Source: Chloroflexota bacterium (lineage in GTDB: Bacteria > Chloroflexota > Limnocylindria > QHBO01). Taken from it: DNA of 64,000 nt. This document shows positions 51,702 through 61,832 of the stretch, in pieces. How positions within the stretch are numbered: the stretch's first letter is position 1; each line of letters opens with the position of its first letter. The translations under genes were made by a program, and so were the position numbers. The notes under the pieces were generated by a model. The model had not been told where the DNA came from. It worked only from the letters and a program-made list of their open reading frames with translations, and ran no database searches. The stretch covers positions 1 through 64,000 of the forward strand of contig JAILWI010000003.1 of assembly GCA_025699005.1 (NCBI GenBank). The letters run 5' to 3'.

Positions 51702-53114
51702 ATGGTCCAGTCGGGTGAGCGTATCCACGTCATCGGCATTGCAGGCTCCGGGGCAGCCGGGACGGCGCTCCTGCTCGATCACGCCGGGGCGGTGGTCGAT
51801 GGCTGCGACCTCGACACCCCATCGCCGTACACGCCGCCATTGGCCGCGGCGGGGGTATCGGTCATCGCAGGGCACGACCCGGCCCACCTCGAGGGGGTCG
51901 AGCGCGTGGCCATCTCACCGGCCATCCGGGCGGCCGGCGACCACCCCGAGCTGGCCGCGGCCGCTCGGCTCGGCATCCCGGTCGTGAGCTGGCAGTCGCT
52001 GCTCGGCGAGCTCCAGGCCGCCAACGGCCGCATCGGCCTGGCCGTAACCGGCACGCACGGGAAGTCGACGACGACCGCCCTGCTCGGTCACCTGCTCGTG
52101 AACGCGGGCCTCGACCCCACCGTGGAGGTGGGGGCCTTCATCGGGGAGTGGGGTTCCTCCGTCCGGCTGGGATCGGGGGCGCCCTTCCTCGTCGAGGCCG
52201 ACGAGTTCGGCGACAACTTCCTGAACTATCAGCCGGCCGGGGCCATCGTCACGAACGTGGAGATGGACCATCCCGACCACTTTGCGAATCGAGACGCGGT
52301 GCTCGACAGCTTCGAGCGCTTCGTGCGCGGCATGGGCAGCCATCCGGCACTCAACGGCCGCCGACTGGTCATCGCGGCAGGCGATCCCGGTGCCGATGAC
52401 CTCGTGCGACTCTTGGTGGGCTGGGATGGCCGGATCATCCGCTACGGCCCGGGTGGCGACATCCAGGCCACCGATGTCGAGACGACCCCGAGTGGCACGT
52501 CGTTCACCCTGTTCGATTATCGATTCAGCATGTCCCTTGCGGGCGCCCACAACGTCATGAACGCCACGGCGGCCGTCGTCATGGCGCGTGCCCTCGGCGC
52601 GGACATGGATGCCCTCGCGCGAGGGCTGGCATCGTTCGCCGGGGCCGGGCGTCGGATGGAGCTCATCGCCGATACTGCCGCCGTGACGATCTACGACGAC
52701 TACGGGCACCACCCGACCGAGGTCCGCGCCGCGCTCGCGGCGGCGCGCCAGCGGGTGGGTCGCGACAGGCGCCTGTGGGCCGTGTTCGAGCCGCACATGT
52801 ACTCGCGCACGGCGCTCCTGATGGACGACTTCTCGACGGCGTTCGCCGATGCCGACGAAGTCGTGGTGGCGGACATCTTCGCGAGCCGCGACAGCGCCGA
52901 GGCGATGGCCGCGACGAGCGCCGAACAGCTCGCCGATGCCATCGAGCGCCGTTCTGCCGTGCCCGCCATCGCGACCGGGGACGTCGACGCGACGACCACG
53001 TACGTCGCCGAGCACCTCGGCGTCGGAGACGCAGTGCTCGTGATGGGCGCCGGCAAGTCCTATCGCATCGCGCGCGGGCTGGCGGATCGCCTCGTCACCG
53101 GAGAGGCCCGATGA
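51702..53114 (+). CDS. MurC-like UDP-N-acetylmuramate amino-acid ligase
   Basis: Mur-ligase family protein, closest in pattern to MurC (adds L-Ala to UDP-MurNAc) or its recycling relative Mpl. The 470-residue protein has the N-terminal dinucleotide-like IHVIGIAGSGAAGTALLL. The P-loop is VTGTHGKSTTTALLGHLL near residue 114, with Ser where the family usually has Thr. VEADEFGDNFL near 166, NVEMDHPDHF near 186 and DDYGHHPTEVRAAL near 330 also match. The rest of the division and cell-wall cluster is not here, so MurC versus Mpl cannot be settled. The gene end overlaps the next ATG by four bases. Confidence 0.82.
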   Translation: MVQSGERIHVIGIAGSGAAGTALLLDHAGAVVDGCDLDTPSPYTPPLAAAGVSVIAGHDPAHLEGVERVAISPAIRAAGDHPELAAAARLGIPVVSWQSLLGELQAANGRIGLAVTGTHGKSTTTALLGHLLVNAGLDPTVEVGAFIGEWGSSVRLGSGAPFLVEADEFGDNFLNYQPAGAIVTNVEMDHPDHFANRDAVLDSFERFVRGMGSHPALNGRRLVIAAGDPGADDLVRLLVGWDGRIIRYGPGGDIQATDVETTPSGTSFTLFDYRFSMSLAGAHNVMNATAAVVMARALGADMDALARGLASFAGAGRRMELIADTAAVTIYDDYGHHPTEVRAALAAARQRVGRDRRLWAVFEPHMYSRTALLMDDFSTAFADADEVVVADIFASRDSAEAMAATSAEQLADAIERRSAVPAIATGDVDATTTYVAEHLGVGDAVLVMGAGKSYRIARGLADRLVTGEAR

Positions 53115-53488
53115 TCGGCGCTCGCTCGGCGATCCTCGGGATCCTGCTGGCCGTCGCCGTGGCGGTTGCCTACCAGGGCGTCGTGGGGCTCGTCGAGGCA
53201 TCCGGGGCACGCGATCAGCCGGCACTCATCCTGATCCTGCTCCTGGCCGCCTTCCTGGGCGTCCTGACGGCCGTGGCGACACGCACGATGCGGCTGCCGG
53301 GCGCGACCGCGCCGACGGTGCTCGTGCTCGGCTGGACGCTGGTGCCGGTCGTGCTCGGTGCGATCCCGAGCGCCGCGACCGCATTGTTCGCCGGCGACGC
53401 CGCCCTCACCACGGGGCAGGCCATGGCGCTGGCCACGGCGACCGTGGCCGCGGCCGTCACGCTGGGGGTTCCCGCCGAACGCCGCTGA
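53111..53488 (+). CDS. Small four-helix membrane protein, unknown function
   Basis: Function not recognised. The 125-residue protein is almost wholly hydrophobic, with four probable membrane segments (about 6-26, 40-55, 66-86, 96-118) and few charged residues outside the loops. It is joined to its neighbours by overlaps on both sides (ATGA with the Mur ligase, TGATG with the carboxypeptidase), which supports it being a real gene in this transcript. No family motif can be named. Confidence 0.7.
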   Translation: MIGARSAILGILLAVAVAVAYQGVVGLVEASGARDQPALILILLLAAFLGVLTAVATRTMRLPGATAPTVLVLGWTLVPVVLGAIPSAATALFAGDAALTTGQAMALATATVAAAVTLGVPAERR

Positions 53489-55464
53489 TGCCCATGGAGC
53501 CACGCATCCTGTCCGCGCATCGGCCCGTTTCGTTGGTTCTCGCAACCCTCATCGCTCTGGGTTCGAGCCTCGGACCTGCGGCCGGCCCGGCGGCCGCCTT
53601 TCCGTCGTACGACAGCGGCTATCACACCTATGAGGAGCTGACCTCCGCCATTCGAGACATCGAGGCCGCACATCCGGGCCTCGTGAAGGTCAGCTCGATC
53701 GGCAAGAGCCACGAAGGTCGCGATCTGTGGGTCGCGAAGGTCAGCGACAACGTCGCGACCGATGAGGACGAGCCCGAGGTCCTCATCGACGGTGGGCACC
53801 ATGGCCGCGAACACCTCAGCGTCGAGATGGCGTTGGCCGTCCTGAAGCACCTCACCTCCACCTACGCCTCCAGCGAGAGCACGCGGCGCCGCGTGAACGG
53901 CACGGAGACATGGATCCTTTTCAACCTGAACCCGGACGGCACCACGTTCGACGGTGGGGGATCGACGTACCGTGACTGGCGCAAGAACCGGCAGCCGAAC
54001 GGCGGCACGAGCGCGATCGGCACCGATCTGAATCGGAACTATGGGTGGAAGTGGGGATGCTGCGGCGGGTCGAGCGGCTCTCCGCCGAGTGAGAACTATC
54101 GCGGGCCGCGGCCGTGGTCGTCGCCCGAGGTGGCCGCACTCAAGCGGTTCGTCGACGGACGCGTGATCGGCGGACGGCAGCAGATTCGCATCCACCTCTC
54201 GTTCCATTCGTTCGGCCGCGTCGTGGTGTGGCCGTGGGCGCACACCGGGGCCGGCGTCCCCGATGCCGACGACCGTGCGGCGCTGGCCGCGATCGGCAAC
54301 GAGATGGCCCGCCTGGCGGGATACCGTGGCATGCAGTCGCACGCGCTCTACCCGACCGATGGCGACCAGATCGACTGGATGTACGGCGGGCACCGCATCT
54401 TCAGCTACACCGTGGAGCTCGCCGATCGACGCTATCCGCCCGACGAGATGATCGCTACCGAGACGGCGCGCGCGATGCCGGCCGTGCAGTACGCCCTCGA
54501 CTACGCGTCGTGTCCGTGGAGCGCGATCGGCCGCGGCTCGGTCCACTGCCCGCCGAGCTGGGTGAAGAGGCTCGCCGGATCGGACCGCTATGCCACCGCG
54601 GCCGCGATCTCGCGCGCCTCGTTCACGCCGGGGGTTCCCGTCGCCTACGTCGCGACCGGCACGAACTATCCCGACGCCCTGGCCGGTGGCGCCGCCGCTG
54701 CCCGCGACGGGGCGCCGGTGCTGCTCACGCAGCAGGGGAGCCTGCCGTCGGCCACGGCCACCGAGCTGGCGCGGCTCAAGCCAGGTCGGATCGTGGTGCT
54801 CGGCGGCCCATCCGTCGTCTCCGAGGCGGTGCGGTCGAAGCTCACCGGCTACACCGGGGGCGGTGTCTCTCGCCTGTACGGCGCGGACCGGTACGCGACG
54901 GCGGCCGCCATCTCGGCAGCGGGCACGCCGCGGGGCATCTCCGTCGTCTACGTCGCGACGGGGACGAACTACCCCGATGCCCTCGCCGCCATTCCACTGG
55001 CTGCCAGGACCGACAGCCCGCTCCTGCTCACGCAACCGCACAGCCTGCCGTATGCCACCGCGCGCGAGCTCGATCGGATCCGTCCCGGCCGCATCGTCGT
55101 GCTCGGGGGCAGCGCCGTCGTCTCGGACAAGGTGCTCGACCGCATGCGGGTCTACACGGCGGGAGCGGTCACGCGGATTGCCGGCGAGGATCGATACGAG
55201 ACGGCCGCGGCCGTGGCCGTCCCATTTCCCGCCGGGCTCGAAGCCACCTTCCTGGCCACCGGAACCGCATTCCCGGATGCGCTCGCCGGCGGGCCGGCCG
55301 CCGCGAAACACGGGGTTCCTCTCCTCCTCGTGACTCCGTCGAGCCTGCCACCCGCGACGGCCGGTCAGCTGCGCCGGATCAAGCCGGCCAGCCTGGTCGT
55401 GCTCGGAGGCCTGGGCGTCGTGAGCGACGAGGTGGCTGCCGCTGCTGCCAGAGCCGCACGCTGA
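53488..55464 (+). CDS. Secreted M14 zinc carboxypeptidase with three cell-wall-binding repeats
   Basis: Exported 658-residue enzyme. A signal peptide (about 10-38, ending AGPAAAFP) precedes a carboxypeptidase-A-like domain (about 45-335). Its zinc ligands are HGRE (H105, E108) and H240 in HLSFHSFG, and the catalytic base is E310 in [12 protein letters not shown] and [11 protein letters not shown] supply substrate residues. Residues about 361-655 are three repeats of about 97 residues of the cell-wall-binding type 2 (PF04122) family, each with [14 protein letters not shown], [10 protein letters not shown] and RIVVLGGxxVVS-like motifs. In Firmicutes such repeats hold proteins at the wall. The true target (peptide or muropeptide) is unknown. 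Confidence 0.92.
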   Translation: MPMEPRILSAHRPVSLVLATLIALGSSLGPAAGPAAAFPSYDSGYHTYEELTSAIRDIEAAHPGLVKVSSIGKSHEGRDLWVAKVSDNVATDEDEPEVLIDGGHHGREHLSVEMALAVLKHLTSTYASSESTRRRVNGTETWILFNLNPDGTTFDGGGSTYRDWRKNRQPNGGTSAIGTDLNRNYGWKWGCCGGSSGSPPSENYRGPRPWSSPEVAALKRFVDGRVIGGRQQIRIHLSFHSFGRVVVWPWAHTGAGVPDADDRAALAAIGNEMARLAGYRGMQSHALYPTDGDQIDWMYGGHRIFSYTVELADRRYPPDEMIATETARAMPAVQYALDYASCPWSAIGRGSVHCPPSWVKRLAGSDRYATAAAISRASFTPGVPVAYVATGTNYPDALAGGAAAARDGAPVLLTQQGSLPSATATELARLKPGRIVVLGGPSVVSEAVRSKLTGYTGGGVSRLYGADRYATAAAISAAGTPRGISVVYVATGTNYPDALAAIPLAARTDSPLLLTQPHSLPYATARELDRIRPGRIVVLGGSAVVSDKVLDRMRVYTAGAVTRIAGEDRYETAAAVAVPFPAGLEATFLATGTAFPDALAGGPAAAKHGVPLLLVTPSSLPPATAGQLRRIKPASLVVLGGLGVVSDEVAAAAARAAR

Positions 55465-55541
55465 CCCTCGCGCCAGAGGTTCGCGTCGTGTCGCAATCAC
55501 CTCGACGGCCGGTCGTGCGTCGAGCACAATAGCCGCGCCGT

Positions 55542-55568
55542 GGCGGCTCATCGATATCGTGAGCCGCC
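55542..55568. other. Inverted repeat at the start of the GAF kinase gene
   Basis: Two 9-base arms (55542-55550 and 55560-55568) form a perfect inverted repeat around a 9-base spacer that itself contains the palindrome CGATATCG. It overlaps the GTG at 55559. It could be an operator, or an RNA hairpin that hides an upstream start. Confidence 0.45.
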
Positions 55569-58500
55569 GTCCGCCGTGCAGGAGGGCTCGATCCATCGCC
55601 GCCACCGAGAATGCGTCGCACCTCGTACCGGATGGTGATGCGCTCGCCGCGGCCCACGAGCGCATCAGGGAGCTCGAGCGTCAGCTGACGCAGACGGAGT
55701 CGTCGGAGCGCGTGCAGGCGGCGCTCTATCGGATCGCCGAGACGGCCAGTGCCGCGGCCGACATGCCGTCGTTCTATGCCGCGATCCACGAGATCGTGGG
55801 CGAGCTCATGTATGCCGACAACTTCTTCATCGCCCTGTACGACGATCGGCGCTCCCTGATCAACTTCCCCTTCTATCGGGACGAGGTCGATCTCGACGTG
55901 CCGGATCCGCATCGGTGGGAGCCGATCGGCTCGGGCGAAGGCGCCGGCCTGACCGCGTATCTGCTCAAGCACGGAGAGCCCGTGCTCTGGACGCGCGAGG
56001 AGTACCAGCAGATCGTCTCGCGGGGCGACGCCGATCTCGTCGGTGAGCTTGGCGTGGACTGGATGGGGGCGCCGCTGCGTGCCGATGGCCGAACGATCGG
56101 CGCGGTGGTCATTCAGAGCTACCGGGAGGACCGACCTCACAGCCCTCGCGATCTCGAGCTGCTGACGTTCGTCGCCCAGCACATCGGCACGGCGCTCAGC
56201 CGCGCCCGCGCCCTCGAGGAGACACGGCAACGAAACGAGGAGCTGGCCCTGGTCAACGAGATCGGGCTCGGCTTGGCGAAGCAGCTCGAATTCTCGGCGA
56301 TCATCGACCTCGTCGGGGATCGGATCGGTGCCGTGTTCGGGTCGGACTCGGTCGGGATCGCACTCTATGACAGTGAGACGAACCTCATTCGGCTGCCGTA
56401 CAACTTCGACCGCGGAACGCCGATCCCAATGGAGCCATTCGAGCTGGGGCCGGGGCTCAACTCCGAGGTCATCAGGACCGGCAGGCCGCTGCGCATCAAC
56501 ACCCTCGAGGAGATGGATGCGCACAACCCGATCACCGTGCCACGGTACGAAGGTGACGAGACGCAGAGCGCGTCATGGCTCGGCGTGCCGATCCTGGCGG
56601 GTGGTCGCGTGCTCGGGGTCGTCAACCTCGAACGAGACGACCCGCACGCATTCAGCGATGGGGATGAGCGGCTGCTGGCAACCCTCGCCTCGAGCATGGG
56701 CGTCGCGCTCGAGAACGCCCGGCTGTTCGAGGAGACGCGACGGCTCCTGGCCGAGACGGACGAGCGCGCTGCCGAGCTCGCCATCATCAACAGCGTCCAG
56801 CAGGGCCTGGCGCAGAACCTCGAGATGCAGGCGATGTACGACCTGGTCGGGGACAAGATCCGCGAGATCTTCGATGCCGAGGTCGTCGACATCGGCGTCA
56901 TCGACGAGACCTCGGGGATCATGCATTACCCGTATACGATCGAACGCGGTGTCCGGCTACCCGATCAGCCGACCCTGCCGGGGGATTCCGCGGTCCTCAC
57001 GCACCTGGTGGAGACGCAGCAGGCGCTCTCGATCCCGGATTTCGGTCCGTGGAATCGCGAACACGCCGGTCACACCGTGATCCAGGGCGAAAGCCCGCAG
57101 TCGGCGCTCTTCGCGCCGCTCATCGGTGGTGGAACCGTCCGTGGACGGATCTCTATTCAGAATCTGGATCGAACCAACGCGTACTCGGATCGGGACCTCC
57201 GGCTTCTCACGACCCTGGCCTCGAGCCTGAGCGTGGCGCTCGAGAATGCGCGGTTGTTCGACCAGACGAAGCGGCTGCTGGTCGAGACCGATGAGCGGGC
57301 CGCCGAGCTGGCGATCATCACCAGCGTGCAGCAGGGGCTCGCTCAGAACCTCGAGATGCAGGCGATGTACGAGCTCGTCGGCGACAAGATCCGCGAGATC
57401 TTCGATGCGCAGGTCGTCGACATCGGGATCATCGACCGCGAGGCGGATCTCGTGCGCTATCCGTACTCCATCGAGCGCGGCGTGCGTTACCCGGACGAGC
57501 CCAGCCCGCTGAGCGACTCGAAGCTGACGATGCAGGTCATCCGCGACCGGCTCCCGGTCCGGGTCGACGATGTCGATGTCTGGATGGAGGCTCACGGTCA
57601 GATCAACGTCATCCAGGGCGAGCCCGCGCGCTCATTGCTCGTTGCGCCACTCATCGGCGGGGGAGAGGTGCGAGGGCGAATCTCGCTCCAGAACCTCGAC
57701 CGGACGAGCGCCTTCAGTGATTCGGACGAGCGACTCCTGGCGACCCTCGCATCGAGTCTCAGCGTCGCGCTCGAGAACGCGCGGCTCTTCGACGAGACGA
57801 AGCGGCTGCTGGTGGAGACCGACGAGCGCGCCGCGGAGCTCGCGATCATCAACAGCGTCCAGGAGGGCCTCGCGCAGAACCTCGAGATGCAGGCGATGTA
57901 CGACCTGGTCGGTGACAAGATCCGGGAGATCTTCGACGCCCAGGTCGTCGACATCGGCATCATCGACGAACAGGCTGGCGTCGTGCGCTACCCGTACACG
58001 ATCGAGCGCGGAGTTCGCCTCCCGGATGACCCGACACCGATCGACGGCTCGCCCCTGACCACGGAGGTGATCCGCACGAGGCAGGTCGTCCACGTGAGCG
58101 ACGTGCTGGCGTGGGAGGCCGAGCTCGGGGTGACGCCCTCGATCCAGGGCGAGCCCGCCAAGGCGCTGCTCATCGCCCCGCTGATCTCCGGGGGTGAGGT
58201 CCGCGGACGGATCTCGCTCCAGAATCTCGACCGCTCCGATGCGTTCGGCGATGGCGACATTCGCCTCATCACGACCCTTGCCGCAAGCCTCAGCGTGGCG
58301 CTCGAGAACGCGCGGCTCTTCGACGAGACGAAGCGGCGCGCGGCCGAGCTCGCCATCGTCAACAGCATCCAGCGCGGGCTTGCCGCGGAGCTCGACGTGC
58401 AGTCGATGTACGAGCTCGTCGGGGAGCGCGCAAGCGACGTGTTCGACACCCACGTGGTGGACATCGCGATCTTCGACCACGAGAGCAGCCTCATGCATTT

Positions 58501-61468
58501 CCCCTTCGGCATCGAGCGTGGGGAGCGCCTCCCCGACCACCCGACCCCCGTGATCGGGTTCCGACGACACGTGCTGGAGACCCGCGAGCCCTTGCTCGTC
58601 ACCCACGACCTCGACGCGCGGGCGGAGCAGCTCGGTCAGCCGGCCCAGCTGCTCGGAGAGCCGGCCCGCTCGGCGATCTTCGCGCCGATCGGTCTCGGCG
58701 ATGAGATCCTCGGCACGATCTCGCTCCAGAACCTCGACCGGGAGTACGCGTTCGACGAGCGCGACGTCTCGCTGCTGACCACGATCGCAGCCAGCCTCAG
58801 CGTGGCTCTCCGCACCGGGCGCCTGCTGGACGAGACGAGGCAGCGCGTTGCCGAGCTCGGAACCATCAACGCCGTCGGCGAGGCGATCACGGCGCAGCTC
58901 GAGGTCGGGCCCCTTCTCGCCGTGGTGGGGGAGCGGGCGCGGGAGGCCTTCGACGCCGACATCGCGTACGTCGCCCTCGTCAACGAGGACGAGGGAACGA
59001 TCGACTTCCCGTACTACGTCGAGGGCGGCACCACGGAGCAGCAGCAGCCGCTCCGCATCGGGGAGGGCCTCACGTCGCGGGTGATCGAGCGCCGACAGCC
59101 GCTGCTCCTCAACCGCGAGGCCGACTGGACCGCGCTGGGCCAGCGGGGAACCGGGACGCAGGCGAAGTCCTGGCTCGGAGTCCCGATCTTCACGGGCGAG
59201 CGGGTCATCGGCGTCATCAGCGTGCAGAGCACGAGCCACGAAGGCCGGTTCACCGAGTCCGATGCGCGCCTTCTGGCGACGGTCGCCGCCAACGTGGGTG
59301 TCGCCGTTCAGAACGCCCGGCTCTACGCGGAGACGCGCCGGCGCGCGGAGGAGATGGCCGCCTTGGCCGATGTCGGTCGCGAGATGTCGTCGACGCTCGA
59401 GCTGGCCGTCGTCCTCGAGCTTATCGCGAACCGAGCCCAGACGCTCCTCGACGCCGATACGAGCGCGCTCTATCTCCCGCGGGAGGATGCGGACCTTCTC
59501 GACGGCGTGATCGCCGTCGGCAGCGTGGCGGAGGAGGTCAAGGCCGACCCCGTCACGCGCGGCAAGGGGATCGTCGGCACGGTGGCGCTCACCGGACAGG
59601 CCGAGGTGGTCAACAGCACGGCGGATGATGACCGCACCGAGCACATCGCCGGGACGAGTGACGACAATGGGCGCCTGATGGCGGCCCCGCTCATCGTCCA
59701 GGGCGAGGTCGTGGGCGTGCTGGCCGTGTGGCGCGACACCGAGCATCCGGCGTTCACCGCCGCCGATCTGAGCTTCCTGACGGGCCTCTCTCAGCAGGCG
59801 GCCATCGCGCTCCAGAATGCCCGACTCTTCACCGATGCGACCGAATCGAAGGCCGTCGCCGAGCAGGCGAACGAGGCCAAGAGCAGCTTCCTGGCTGCGA
59901 TGAGCCACGAGATCCGGACACCGCTCAACGCCATCATCGGGATGAGCGGCCTGCTGCTCGACACGCAGCTCGACGAGGAGCAGCGCGACTTCGCCGAGAC
60001 CATCCGCACATCCGGAGACGCGCTGCTGACGATCATCAACGACGTGCTCGACTTCTCGAAGATCGAAGCCGGACGGGTGGACCTCGAGAGCGTGCCGTTC
60101 GTGCTGCGGGATGCGATCGAGGCATCGCTCGACATCCTCGCGCCGTCGGCTGCCGCGAAGGGCCTCGAGCTCGTCTACGCGGTGGACGAGGATCTGCCGG
60201 CCAATCTCGTCGGCGATGCCGGGCGCCTGCGCCAGGTCGTCCTCAACCTGCTGTCCAACGCCCTGAAGTTCACCGAGCGCGGCGAGGTGGTCGTCACGGT
60301 CGGTGGCACGGTCCATTCCGGCGGCGGACGCAGCCGGGCGCCCATCTGCGAGCTCCGCGTCGACGTCCGTGACACCGGGATCGGCATTCCACCCGACAAG
60401 ATGGGCAAGCTGTTCCAATCGTTCAGCCAGGTGGATGCCTCGATCGCTCGCCGCTACGGAGGGACCGGACTCGGCCTCGCGATCAGCCGGCGGCTCGCGG
60501 AGCTCATGGACGGATCGCTCGTCGCCGAGAGCAGCGGCGTGGCGGGGGAGGGGAGCACGTTCAAGCTCGTCGTTCGCATGCCCATCGCGCCCGACGACGC
60601 GGTCTCGACCAGCCGCCCGGCCCGGATCGACGCCGACCTCGGCGGCCGTCGCGTCCTCATCGTCGACGACAACTCGACGAATCGCCGCATCCTCGTGGCA
60701 CAGACCGCGCGGTGGGGGATGGTCCCCCGCGAGACAGGGCGGCCGAGCGAGGCGCTCGCCTGGCTGAGGGACGGCGAGGAGTTCGAGATCGCGCTGTTCG
60801 ACCTGCTCATGCCCGAGCGGGACGGCCTCGAGCTGGCCGCCGAGGCCAAGGAGGTGACCGCCACCGATCATCCGATGCCGATCGTGATCCTGTCGTCGAT
60901 CGGCCTTCGCGACCGCGAGAGCGACGCCATCGCCGCGTGGCTCGCGAAGCCGGTCAAGCCGTCCGCGCTTCACGACACGATCGCCACGCTCCTGCTCGGT
61001 GCGACCGTCGAGGCACCTGCGCCGGCGCCGGCGACGGATGACGGTGTTCCCCTCGGCGAGCGTCATCCCCTACGCATCCTCCTCGCCGAGGACAATCCGG
61101 TGAATCAGAAGCTCGCCCGCCGCCTCCTCGGCCAGCTGTCCTACGAGATCGATCTCGCCGAGGACGGGATGCAGGCGGTCGAGTCCGTCGCCGCGACGGA
61201 CTACGACGTCGTGCTCATGGACGTGCAGATGCCGGAACTCGACGGTCTCGGCGCAACCCGGCGCATTCGATCCGAGCTGGCGGATCGGGACGTCTGGATC
61301 ATCGCCATGACCGCGAATGCCATGGCCGGCGACCGCGAAGCCTGCATCGCAGCCGGCATGAACGACTACATCAGCAAGCCGATCCGACCAGCCGAGCTGT
61401 CTGCCGCCCTGGCCCGCGCGCCGCGATCGTCCGCATCGAGAGAGGAAGCTGCTCATGAGCGAACCTGA
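55559..61468 (+). CDS. Eight-GAF hybrid sensor histidine kinase with two receiver domains
   Basis: Large cytosolic sensor kinase of 1969 residues with no membrane segment. Eight GAF domains run from about residue 50 to 1425, separated by short coiled-coil linkers. HisKA has [14 protein letters not shown] with H1450. The HATPase domain has [30 protein letters not shown] and [17 protein letters not shown]. Two receivers follow, with phosphoacceptors D1748 (LFDLLMP) and D1888 ([11 protein letters not shown]). GAF domains 3-5 are close tandem copies. The GTG at 55559 lies in an inverted repeat, and AGGAGGG at 55580-55586 suggests a later, perhaps non-canonical, start near the ATC at 55595. The end overlaps the Hpt gene by 14 bases. 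The ligand is unknown. Confidence 0.93.
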   Translation: MSRRPPCRRARSIAATENASHLVPDGDALAAAHERIRELERQLTQTESSERVQAALYRIAETASAAADMPSFYAAIHEIVGELMYADNFFIALYDDRRSLINFPFYRDEVDLDVPDPHRWEPIGSGEGAGLTAYLLKHGEPVLWTREEYQQIVSRGDADLVGELGVDWMGAPLRADGRTIGAVVIQSYREDRPHSPRDLELLTFVAQHIGTALSRARALEETRQRNEELALVNEIGLGLAKQLEFSAIIDLVGDRIGAVFGSDSVGIALYDSETNLIRLPYNFDRGTPIPMEPFELGPGLNSEVIRTGRPLRINTLEEMDAHNPITVPRYEGDETQSASWLGVPILAGGRVLGVVNLERDDPHAFSDGDERLLATLASSMGVALENARLFEETRRLLAETDERAAELAIINSVQQGLAQNLEMQAMYDLVGDKIREIFDAEVVDIGVIDETSGIMHYPYTIERGVRLPDQPTLPGDSAVLTHLVETQQALSIPDFGPWNREHAGHTVIQGESPQSALFAPLIGGGTVRGRISIQNLDRTNAYSDRDLRLLTTLASSLSVALENARLFDQTKRLLVETDERAAELAIITSVQQGLAQNLEMQAMYELVGDKIREIFDAQVVDIGIIDREADLVRYPYSIERGVRYPDEPSPLSDSKLTMQVIRDRLPVRVDDVDVWMEAHGQINVIQGEPARSLLVAPLIGGGEVRGRISLQNLDRTSAFSDSDERLLATLASSLSVALENARLFDETKRLLVETDERAAELAIINSVQEGLAQNLEMQAMYDLVGDKIREIFDAQVVDIGIIDEQAGVVRYPYTIERGVRLPDDPTPIDGSPLTTEVIRTRQVVHVSDVLAWEAELGVTPSIQGEPAKALLIAPLISGGEVRGRISLQNLDRSDAFGDGDIRLITTLAASLSVALENARLFDETKRRAAELAIVNSIQRGLAAELDVQSMYELVGERASDVFDTHVVDIAIFDHESSLMHFPFGIERGERLPDHPTPVIGFRRHVLETREPLLVTHDLDARAEQLGQPAQLLGEPARSAIFAPIGLGDEILGTISLQNLDREYAFDERDVSLLTTIAASLSVALRTGRLLDETRQRVAELGTINAVGEAITAQLEVGPLLAVVGERAREAFDADIAYVALVNEDEGTIDFPYYVEGGTTEQQQPLRIGEGLTSRVIERRQPLLLNREADWTALGQRGTGTQAKSWLGVPIFTGERVIGVISVQSTSHEGRFTESDARLLATVAANVGVAVQNARLYAETRRRAEEMAALADVGREMSSTLELAVVLELIANRAQTLLDADTSALYLPREDADLLDGVIAVGSVAEEVKADPVTRGKGIVGTVALTGQAEVVNSTADDDRTEHIAGTSDDNGRLMAAPLIVQGEVVGVLAVWRDTEHPAFTAADLSFLTGLSQQAAIALQNARLFTDATESKAVAEQANEAKSSFLAAMSHEIRTPLNAIIGMSGLLLDTQLDEEQRDFAETIRTSGDALLTIINDVLDFSKIEAGRVDLESVPFVLRDAIEASLDILAPSAAAKGLELVYAVDEDLPANLVGDAGRLRQVVLNLLSNALKFTERGEVVVTVGGTVHSGGGRSRAPICELRVDVRDTGIGIPPDKMGKLFQSFSQVDASIARRYGGTGLGLAISRRLAELMDGSLVAESSGVAGEGSTFKLVVRMPIAPDDAVSTSRPARIDADLGGRRVLIVDDNSTNRRILVAQTARWGMVPRETGRPSEALAWLRDGEEFEIALFDLLMPERDGLELAAEAKEVTATDHPMPIVILSSIGLRDRESDAIAAWLAKPVKPSALHDTIATLLLGATVEAPAPAPATDDGVPLGERHPLRILLAEDNPVNQKLARRLLGQLSYEIDLAEDGMQAVESVAATDYDVVLMDVQMPELDGLGATRRIRSELADRDVWIIAMTANAMAGDREACIAAGMNDYISKPIRPAELSAALARAPRSSASREEAAHERT
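56753..58345 (+). repeat. Three tandem 531-base GAF-coding units
   Basis: Units starting at 56753, 57284 and 57815 share a 177-residue period. Their linker and early GAF parts are nearly identical, with blocks such as [21 protein letters not shown] and [11 protein letters not shown]. The copies differ more in the ligand-pocket middle parts. This points to recent internal duplication followed by divergence of the sensing surface. Confidence 0.85.
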
Positions 61469-61832
61469 CACTCCGACCCTGGACACGGCCGTCCTCGACG
61501 AGCTCAGTGCGTCCGTCGATGGTGATCGCACCTTCGTCATCGAGCTCATCGAGGCCTACCTGGCCGACGGCGCGATCCACGTGGCGGCGATCGACGCGGC
61601 GCGAGCCACCGACGACGCCGAGGCCATGGTCCGGCCCGCGCACACCCTGAAGTCGAGCAGCGCCACCGTCGGCGCGGCACGACTGGCCGCCACATCGCGC
61701 GAGCTGGAGATGGCGGGCCGGTCCGGGTCGCTGTCCGGGGCGGGGCAGGCGGCCGCCGCTCGTGTGGCTTCCGAGTGGAACGCCACGACCGATGCCCTGC
61801 GCGCCTGGATTGCCGATGGGGAGAGCGCGTGA
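61455..61832 (+). CDS. Histidine phosphotransfer (Hpt) protein
   Basis: Small phosphorelay carrier of 125 residues, an all-helical Hpt fold. The phospho-accepting His is in [15 protein letters not shown] near residue 60, the typical HxLKSS pattern, with RELEMAGR after it. The start is an ATG with GAGGAAG upstream, inside the end of the kinase gene (14-base overlap). The gene end overlaps the cyclase GTG. It most likely moves phosphate between the kinase receiver and the next protein. Confidence 0.9.
   Translation: MSEPDTPTLDTAVLDELSASVDGDRTFVIELIEAYLADGAIHVAAIDAARATDDAEAMVRPAHTLKSSSATVGAARLAATSRELEMAGRSGSLSGAGQAAAARVASEWNATTDALRAWIADGESA

Noticed and set aside
53215..55665. Minus-strand open frame of 816 codons opposite the carboxypeptidase
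   Set aside because: The plus-strand M14 and wall-binding repeats are unmistakable; the antisense frame has only Arg/Gly-rich low-complexity content.
57632..61066. Minus-strand open frame of 1144 codons opposite the GAF kinase
   Set aside because: It is antisense to clearly conserved GAF, HisKA and receiver domains, has composition typical of a shadow frame and no independent start signals.
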